NCBI RefSeq assembly: GCF_010669145.1
Contig: NZ_CP048635.1
Location: 1,303,501-1,367,500, forward strand
Direction: 5' to 3'
Origin: Rhizobium oryzihabitans
Lineage (GTDB): Bacteria; Pseudomonadota; Alphaproteobacteria; Rhizobiales; Rhizobiaceae
Length of the DNA: 64,000 nucleotides
A program made the position numbers and the translations under genes. Under the pieces are notes generated by a model. It made no database searches. It was not told the DNA's origin and worked only from the letters and a program-made list of their open reading frames with translations. Every line of letters starts with the position of its first letter. The stretch's first letter is position 1. Shown in pieces: positions 58,844 through 64,000 of the stretch.

Positions 58844-58890
58844 GAGCAATTTCAGGAAAAATTTCCAACGGTTTTCCGTCCGGAATTGCA
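58844..58890 (+). repeat. Rhizobial palindromic repeat, copy 2
   Basis: Outer arms GCAATT and AATTGC flank inner AGGAAAA and TTTTCCGTCC, the same plan and much the same sequence as the first unit at 56464-56510. It ends 48 bp before the DUF4167 start. Confidence 0.65.
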
Positions 58891-58937
58891 TGAAAATAAC
58901 CAGATTGTCAGCAAAACAGAATTCAGGTGAGCAATTG

Positions 58938-59732
58938 ATGAGGCCAGGACAGCAAAACAAGCGCGGCCGGGGGCGTGGAAGCAACAACAACAATAACAAT
59001 GGTGGCGGTGGTAACAACAACTTCAACCGCAAGGGTGGAAACCCGCTCACCAGGACTTATGACAGCTCCGGCCCCGATGTGAAAATCCGTGGCACAGCCC
59101 AGCACATAGCGGAAAAATACGCTGCCCTTGCCCGGGACGCGCAGAGTTCTGGCGACCGCGTTATTGCGGAAAACTATCTGCAGCACGCTGAACACTACAA
59201 TCGCATCATCGCCACGGCTCAGGCCCAGATGCAGGAACGTTTCCAGCGCGACGACCGTGGCGAATACAATGCCGCGGATGGCGACGAGATGGATGGAAAC
59301 GATGGCGACGACGGCGTCGTTGCATCGCAGCAGCATTCCGAACAGTCTGAACGCGCGCAGCAGCCCGAACGCCAGGAGCGGTCCGAACCGCGCCAGGAGC
59401 GTCAAGAGCGCCGCGAACGTCCGGACCGCCGTGAACGGCAGGAGCGCCAGCCCCGCCAGCCGCAGGCTTCAGGCGATCAGCAGCCGCCGGTTTACGATGC
59501 CAGCCAGGCCCCTCAGCCGGTCATCGAAGGCACGCCAATGGAAGTAGCCGTCGAGGAAGAGCAGCAGCAGGCGGAGACCCCAGCGAGCGAACGTGCACCG
59601 AAGACCCGCCGCGCCACAACCCCGCGCCCGCGTCGTCCGCGCCGCGCCGCAACGGCGGAAGGTGCTGAAGGCGAGGATGCGTCGGCCGGCGAAGAGGCAA
59701 CACCTGTGACACTTGAAAACGCTGCCGAATAA
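58938..59732 (+). CDS. DUF4167 domain protein
   Basis: A 264-residue protein from MRPGQQNKRGRGRGSNNNNN at 58938, with AGGTGAG upstream. The N-terminus is an Arg/Gly/Asn low-complexity stretch and residues about 35-95 (TRTYDSSGPDVKIRGTAQHIAEKYAALARDAQSSGDRV) are the DUF4167 domain. The rest is Arg/Glu/Gln-rich and acidic, likely disordered. The RG-rich start suggests RNA binding (inference). Its place after prfA-prmC and before clpB is common in Rhizobiales. Confidence 0.9.
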   Translation: MRPGQQNKRGRGRGSNNNNNNGGGGNNNFNRKGGNPLTRTYDSSGPDVKIRGTAQHIAEKYAALARDAQSSGDRVIAENYLQHAEHYNRIIATAQAQMQERFQRDDRGEYNAADGDEMDGNDGDDGVVASQQHSEQSERAQQPERQERSEPRQERQERRERPDRRERQERQPRQPQASGDQQPPVYDASQAPQPVIEGTPMEVAVEEEQQQAETPASERAPKTRRATTPRPRRPRRAATAEGAEGEDASAGEEATPVTLENAAE

Positions 59733-59760
59733 GCAGGGGTTCAAAAAATACGCGATTGAA

Positions 59761-59786
59761 AAACTCCGGCTTGCCGGAGTTTTTTC
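59761..59786 (+). terminator. Intrinsic terminator after the DUF4167 gene
   Basis: Arms AAACTCCGG and CCGGAGTTT form a compact hairpin (loop CTTG) followed by TTTTTCG. Confidence 0.87.
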
Positions 59787-59900
59787 GTTTCCGGGGATCA
59801 CACATATGGGTCGGATCGCGGCCACCCAAGGCAATTACCGCGAACAGATGTGACACCTGTCAAATCCGGTGAAAATTTCCCGAACGATGGTTTTCCTCCC

Positions 59901-59929
59901 CTTTAAACCGATGAAATTGCCTCCCATAT
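59901..59929 (+). promoter_or_regulatory. Candidate RpoH heat-shock promoter of clpB
   Basis: CTTTAAA (59901-59907) and CCCATAT (59923-59929), 15 bases apart, resemble the sigma-32 consensus CTTGAAA and CCCATNT with one -35 mismatch. It is about 173 bp before the clpB start. ClpB genes are normally RpoH-dependent. Confidence 0.45.
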
Positions 59930-60101
59930 TCGTGCAGGAAGGCTGGGTGCCGCGTTCAGCAGCAACCATCCTTCGAGAGGCGGCGATCGTGAAATCCTTT
60001 AAAACGCGACTGTCGTAGCGGGGCTTGCCTTTGAGGGAGCCTCAACCCAAACATCCGGGACCGTGCCGAAAGCGGGCGGGCCGGTAAATGGAGGTTCGAC
60101 T

Positions 60102-62726
60102 ATGAATATTGAAAAATACTCCGAACGAGTTCGCGGTTTTCTGCAATCGGCGCAGACCTTTGCACTTGCGGAAAATCACCAGCAGTTTTCTGCCGAACAC
60201 GTTCTGAAAGTTTTGCTCGATGACGAGCAGGGCATGGCAGCATCGTTGATCGAGCGGGCTGGCGGCGACGCCAAGGAAGCGCGTCTTGCCAATGACGCGG
60301 CGCTGGCGAAACTACCAAAGGTGTCCGGCGGCAATGGCGGCCTTTCTTTGACCGCTCCGCTTGCGAAGGTATTTTCGACCGCGGAAGACCTCGCCAAGAA
60401 GGCAGGCGACAGTTTCGTGACCGTCGAGCGTCTTTTGCAGGCGCTTGCAATCGAAACGTCTGCCTCAACCTCGGCTTCTCTGAAGAAGGCGGGCGCAACG
60501 GCGCAGGCTCTCAATCAGGTCATCAACGACATCCGCAAGGGTCGCACGGCTGACAGCGCCAATGCCGAACAGGGTTTTGACGCGCTGAAGAAATACGCGC
60601 GCGATCTGACGGAAGAAGCCCGCGAGGGTAAACTCGACCCGGTCATCGGCCGTGACGACGAAATCCGCCGTACCATTCAGGTGCTGTCACGCCGCACCAA
60701 GAACAATCCCGTGCTGATCGGTGAACCGGGCGTCGGTAAAACGGCGATTGCGGAAGGGCTTGCGCTGCGCATCGTCAATGGCGATGTGCCCGAAAGCCTG
60801 AAAGACAAGAAGCTGATGGCGCTCGATATGGGCGCGCTGATCGCCGGCGCGAAATATCGCGGTGAGTTCGAGGAGCGCCTGAAGGCGGTTCTGAACGAGG
60901 TGCAGGCCGAAAATGGCGGCATCGTCCTGTTCATCGACGAGATGCACACGCTGGTTGGTGCCGGCAAGGCCGATGGCGCGATGGATGCCTCCAACCTCCT
61001 GAAGCCTGCTCTTGCCCGAGGCGAGCTGCACTGCGTTGGCGCCACCACGCTTGATGAATATCGCAAGCACGTGGAAAAGGATCCGGCCCTTGCCCGCCGT
61101 TTCCAGCCGGTGCTGGTGGATGAGCCGACCGTGGAGGACACGATCTCTATCCTGCGCGGCCTGAAGGAAAAATACGAACAGCATCACAAGGTCCGCATCT
61201 CGGATTCGGCCCTGGTTGCGGCTGCAACGCTTTCCAACCGCTATATTACCGACCGCTTCCTGCCGGACAAGGCGATCGACCTGATGGACGAGGCCGCTTC
61301 GCGTCTTCGCATGCAGGTGGATTCCAAACCCGAGGAGCTGGACGAACTGGATCGCCGGATCATTCAGCTCAAGATCGAGCGCGAAGCCTTAAAGCAGGAG
61401 ACGGACCAGTCATCCGTCGATCGCCTGAAGAAACTCGAAGACGAACTGGCCGATACGGAAGAAAAGGCAGACGCTCTGACGGCCCGCTGGCAGGCGGAAA
61501 AGCAGAAGCTCGGCCATGCCGCCGACTTGAAGAAGCGGCTGGACGAAGCCCGCAACGAACTGGCGATTGCCCAGCGCAACGGCCAGTTTCAGCGCGCTGG
61601 CGAATTGACCTACGGCATCATTCCGGGCCTCGAAAAGGAACTGGCTGCGGCGGAAGCACGCGACAGCAGCGGTGCCGCCTCGATGGTTCAGGAAGTGGTG
61701 ACGGCGGACAATATCGCCCATGTCGTTTCCCGCTGGACGGGCATTCCGGTCGACAAGATGCTGGAAGGTCAGCGTGAGAAGCTGCTGCGCATGGAAGACG
61801 AACTTGCCAAGTCCGTTGTCGGGCAGGGTGAGGCCGTGCAGGCTGTGTCCAGGGCGGTTCGCCGCTCGCGCGCCGGTCTCCAGGACCCGAACCGGCCGAT
61901 CGGCTCGTTCATCTTCCTCGGCCCGACCGGTGTGGGTAAGACCGAGCTGACCAAGTCGCTCGCACGCTTCCTGTTCGACGACGAAACTGCGATGGTTCGC
62001 CTCGACATGTCGGAATATATGGAGAAACACTCCGTTGCCCGGCTTATCGGTGCGCCTCCCGGCTATGTCGGCTACGAAGAGGGCGGTGCATTGACGGAAG
62101 CGGTTCGCCGCCGGCCCTATCAGGTCGTTCTGTTCGACGAGATCGAAAAAGCGCATCCGGATGTGTTCAACGTCCTCTTGCAGGTGCTGGATGATGGCCG
62201 CCTGACGGATGGCCAGGGCCGCACCGTCGATTTCAAGAACACCATCATCATCATGACCTCGAACCTCGGTTCGGAATTCATGACGCAGATGGGCGACAAT
62301 GATGACGTGGATTCGGTTCGCGATCTGGTGATGGAGCGGGTCCGGTCCCATTTCCGGCCGGAATTCCTCAACCGTGTCGACGATATCATCCTTTTCCACC
62401 GGCTGGCGCGGGACGAGATGGGTGCGATCGTGGAAATCCAGCTCAAGCGCCTCGTCTCGCTTCTCGGCGATCGCAAGATATCGCTCGAGCTGGATGAGGA
62501 TGCCCGCAGCTGGCTCGCCAATAAGGGTTACGATCCGGCCTATGGCGCGCGTCCGCTGAAGCGTGTCATCCAGAAGTCGGTTCAGGACAGGCTTGCCGAG
62601 ATGATCCTCGGCGGTGAAATCCCGGATGGGTCGCGGGTCAAGGTAACCTCTGGTACCGACCGGCTGCTGTTCAAGGTCAAGCCTCCCAAGGGCGAGGCCG
62701 AAACCGAAACGGCCGATGCGGCATAA
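60102..62726 (+). CDS. clpB: ATP-dependent disaggregase ClpB
   Basis: An 874-residue chaperone from [18 protein letters not shown] at 60102 (GGAGG 7 bp upstream). The N-terminal Clp repeat domain is followed by AAA+ domain 1 (Walker [16 protein letters not shown]), the long coiled-coil middle domain (about residues 405-525) and AAA+ domain 2 ([15 protein letters not shown]). The middle domain sets it apart from ClpA and ClpC. It rescues aggregated proteins together with DnaK. Confidence 0.97.
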   Translation: MNIEKYSERVRGFLQSAQTFALAENHQQFSAEHVLKVLLDDEQGMAASLIERAGGDAKEARLANDAALAKLPKVSGGNGGLSLTAPLAKVFSTAEDLAKKAGDSFVTVERLLQALAIETSASTSASLKKAGATAQALNQVINDIRKGRTADSANAEQGFDALKKYARDLTEEAREGKLDPVIGRDDEIRRTIQVLSRRTKNNPVLIGEPGVGKTAIAEGLALRIVNGDVPESLKDKKLMALDMGALIAGAKYRGEFEERLKAVLNEVQAENGGIVLFIDEMHTLVGAGKADGAMDASNLLKPALARGELHCVGATTLDEYRKHVEKDPALARRFQPVLVDEPTVEDTISILRGLKEKYEQHHKVRISDSALVAAATLSNRYITDRFLPDKAIDLMDEAASRLRMQVDSKPEELDELDRRIIQLKIEREALKQETDQSSVDRLKKLEDELADTEEKADALTARWQAEKQKLGHAADLKKRLDEARNELAIAQRNGQFQRAGELTYGIIPGLEKELAAAEARDSSGAASMVQEVVTADNIAHVVSRWTGIPVDKMLEGQREKLLRMEDELAKSVVGQGEAVQAVSRAVRRSRAGLQDPNRPIGSFIFLGPTGVGKTELTKSLARFLFDDETAMVRLDMSEYMEKHSVARLIGAPPGYVGYEEGGALTEAVRRRPYQVVLFDEIEKAHPDVFNVLLQVLDDGRLTDGQGRTVDFKNTIIIMTSNLGSEFMTQMGDNDDVDSVRDLVMERVRSHFRPEFLNRVDDIILFHRLARDEMGAIVEIQLKRLVSLLGDRKISLELDEDARSWLANKGYDPAYGARPLKRVIQKSVQDRLAEMILGGEIPDGSRVKVTSGTDRLLFKVKPPKGEAETETADAA

Positions 62727-62730
62727 AACG

Positions 62731-62757
62731 AAAGGGCTCCGGAAACGGAGCCCTTTT
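62731..62757 (+). terminator. Intrinsic terminator after clpB
   Basis: Arms AAAGGGCTCCG and CGGAGCCCTTT (loop GAAA) followed by a T. It lies between clpB and the convergent M23 peptidase gene. Confidence 0.9.
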
Positions 62758-62795
62758 CATTTGGCCGTTTTTTTGAAACGCAAAGGTCCGGTGGA

Positions 62796-64000
62796 TTACC
62801 GGCTCGCCACCTGATTGGACTTTTCCTCGATGTTGAGCAGATTGTCGATGCGCTTTCTCTCGTCGGAGAAACGCGCGAGCGCATCGCCGGAAAGCGACTT
62901 GCCGCCCGGCAGGCGCACTTTCATCGCGTCCACTTTCGTGCCGTTGACGATCAGTTCGTAGTGCAGATGCGCGCCGGTGGAAAGACCGGTCGATCCCACA
63001 TAACCGATGACCTGGCCCTGCCTGACCTTGGAGCCTTCGGTGACACCCTTGGCGATGGCGCTCTGGTGGTTATAGGAAGAAACATAGCCGTTGGCGTGGC
63101 GGATCAGGGTCTGGTTGCCATAACCCGAGGCCCATCCGGCCTTCTCGACGGTGCCGTTGCCCGTCGCGATGATCGGCGTGCCGCGGGCTGCCGCCCAGTC
63201 GGTGCCGGTATGCATGCGGCTGAATTTTAAGACCGGGTGCCGGCGCATGCCGAAACCGGATGTCATGCGGCCGTTCGGAACGGGGTTACGCAACAGGAAC
63301 TGCCGGATGCTTTTACCGTTCTCGTCGAAATAATCGACGCTGTTGTCTTCAGGGCTCTGGAACCGGTAAAAACGCGTCTCGTTGTCGCCGAACTTGGCGT
63401 TGACGTAAAGCAGTTCCGACTTGTCCGTCGCCTTGCCGTCCGCATCTTCCACGGAGAAGAAAGCTTCCAGCGTATCGGCAGGTTTCAGCTGCGCCTGAAA
63501 ATCGACGCTGCTGGCCAGAAGCTTGATCAGCTGGGAAACCATGCTCTGGTTCATGCCATAGGCAAGAGCCGCCCGGTAGACGCCGTCATAGACGCTGGGC
63601 AGATCACGGCCGGCCGCCGGCGCCGGTGTGCTGTCGAAAGCGGTCGCCACCGCATCGAGCTTGGGCGGTTCGCTTGCCTTGATGAAATTCTTGCGGTCGT
63701 CGACGGCCATGGTAACCATGTGCCGGCCCTTGCGGTAAAGACTGACGCGCACGATGTCGCTTTTTTCGTCTTCCTGGATAATGCCGACGCGCAACACATC
63801 GCCGCTTTCGACATTGTTCGACTGGAGTTGCGGCGACAGCAGCCCGGCGATTTCCGTCGATTGCGCCTTCGAATAGCCGGCGCCAAACAGGGCGGCTTCA
63901 ATGGTCTCGGTCTGGCGGGCAGGGATCACGTCGTCGGCATATTCCTTGACGGGGACAGAGGCAGATTGCGGGGTCGAAACCGACATGTTCTGTTCGACGA
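62796..64000 (-). CDS. M23 family metallopeptidase (5' end beyond window)
   Basis: An open frame from the stop at 62796 to the right window edge, about 400 residues. The ATG at 63986 is not a likely start: the frame continues upstream (VEQN before MSVST), and rhizobial members are much longer. The C-terminal LytM domain has the zinc motifs RMHTGTD (63200s) and AHLHYE, preceded by SGFGMRRHP. It is probably an envelope peptidoglycan endopeptidase. No membrane or signal segment is in the visible part. Confidence 0.9.
   Translation of the reverse strand, partial: VEQNMSVSTPQSASVPVKEYADDVIPARQTETIEAALFGAGYSKAQSTEIAGLLSPQLQSNNVESGDVLRVGIIQEDEKSDIVRVSLYRKGRHMVTMAVDDRKNFIKASEPPKLDAVATAFDSTPAPAAGRDLPSVYDGVYRAALAYGMNQSMVSQLIKLLASSVDFQAQLKPADTLEAFFSVEDADGKATDKSELLYVNAKFGDNETRFYRFQSPEDNSVDYFDENGKSIRQFLLRNPVPNGRMTSGFGMRRHPVLKFSRMHTGTDWAAARGTPIIATGNGTVEKAGWASGYGNQTLIRHANGYVSSYNHQSAIAKGVTEGSKVRQGQVIGYVGSTGLSTGAHLHYELIVNGTKVDAMKVRLPGGKSLSGDALARFSDERKRIDNLLNIEEKSNQVASR

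Larger units (their letters stand above)
58544..58937. other. 394-bp gene-free region with a structured element and a repeat
   Basis: Between prmC and the DUF4167 gene. It holds an inverted repeat closing a 104-base folded segment (58638-58741, see separate entry) and a palindromic repeat copy (58844-58890). An 81-codon open frame at 58648-58893 overlaps both, and its codon use is poor, so I do not call it. Confidence 0.6.
59733..60101. other. 369-bp region upstream of clpB
   Basis: It holds the DUF4167 terminator at its left end and a candidate heat-shock promoter near 59901-59929. I see no gene in the rest. Confidence 0.6.

Noticed and set aside
58648..58893. An 81-codon open frame after prmC
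   Set aside because: Codon use is unlike its neighbours, it covers a palindromic repeat and a structured element, and no ribosome-binding site is seen.

Overview
The window reads as a chromosomal segment of a Rhizobiaceae alphaproteobacterium, most likely Agrobacterium or a close Rhizobium relative (inference). The reasons are a complete PhyR-NepR-EcfG general stress module with HWE-type kinases, an Ntr-type EI (PtsP), a carboxynorspermidine polyamine pair, a DUF4167 protein, and small rhizobial palindromic repeats. I found no rRNA, tRNA, CRISPR array, insertion sequence or prophage. Genes are dense and G+C-rich.

Layout. 1-1.9 kb: an edge-truncated luciferase-like monooxygenase and a LysR regulator. 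2.1-12.0 kb: a long operon with a five-gene branched-chain-amino-acid-type ABC transporter, a GMC alcohol dehydrogenase, a 3-hydroxyisobutyrate-type dehydrogenase, acetoacetyl-CoA synthetase and 3-hydroxybutyrate dehydrogenase; it looks like an uptake-plus-catabolism unit for a C4 or ketone-body-like compound. 12.1-14.9 kb: a small membrane protein and a membrane PQQ glucose-type dehydrogenase. 15-20.2 kb: a stress block (DUF892, MgtC, the TIGR02587/TIGR02588/FAD-oxidoreductase operon, a PPC-domain protein, a PfpI-like protein). 20.3-24.1 kb: a tight three-gene operon of an N-formylglutamate-amidohydrolase-like protein, a QEGLA-motif metallopeptidase-like protein and a GshB-like ATP-grasp ligase. 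24.1-26.5 kb: nucleotide-sugar enzymes. 26.9-34.4 kb: DMT exporter, glutathionyl-hydroquinone-reductase-like protein, LysR plus ALDH7-type dehydrogenase, and a sulfonate-type ABC transporter. 34.4-38.7 kb: putA and its Lrp-type regulator. 38.8-43.6 kb: ecfG, nepR, phyR, two HWE histidine kinases and a candidate GsrN-like small RNA. 43.8-50.4 kb: PRC-barrel protein, galE, DUF883/holin-like pair, polyamine synthesis, TetR and a secreted protein. 50.5-64 kb: DEAD-box helicase, lysC, ptsP, prfA-prmC, a DUF4167 protein, clpB and an edge-truncated M23 peptidase.

Two themes join the genes. First, sigma-EcfG promoter motifs (GGAAC, 16-17 bases, CGTT) are found upstream of phyR, the TIGR02587 operon, the 73-residue/PfpI operon, the PRC-barrel gene and the DUF883 operon, with weaker versions elsewhere, so much of the window looks like one stress regulon lying around its regulators. 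Second, five genes between 22.0 and 43.2 kb are broken by six one-base contractions of G/C runs. Restoring one base at each makes every total length a multiple of three. This is more like homopolymer sequencing error than true gene decay.
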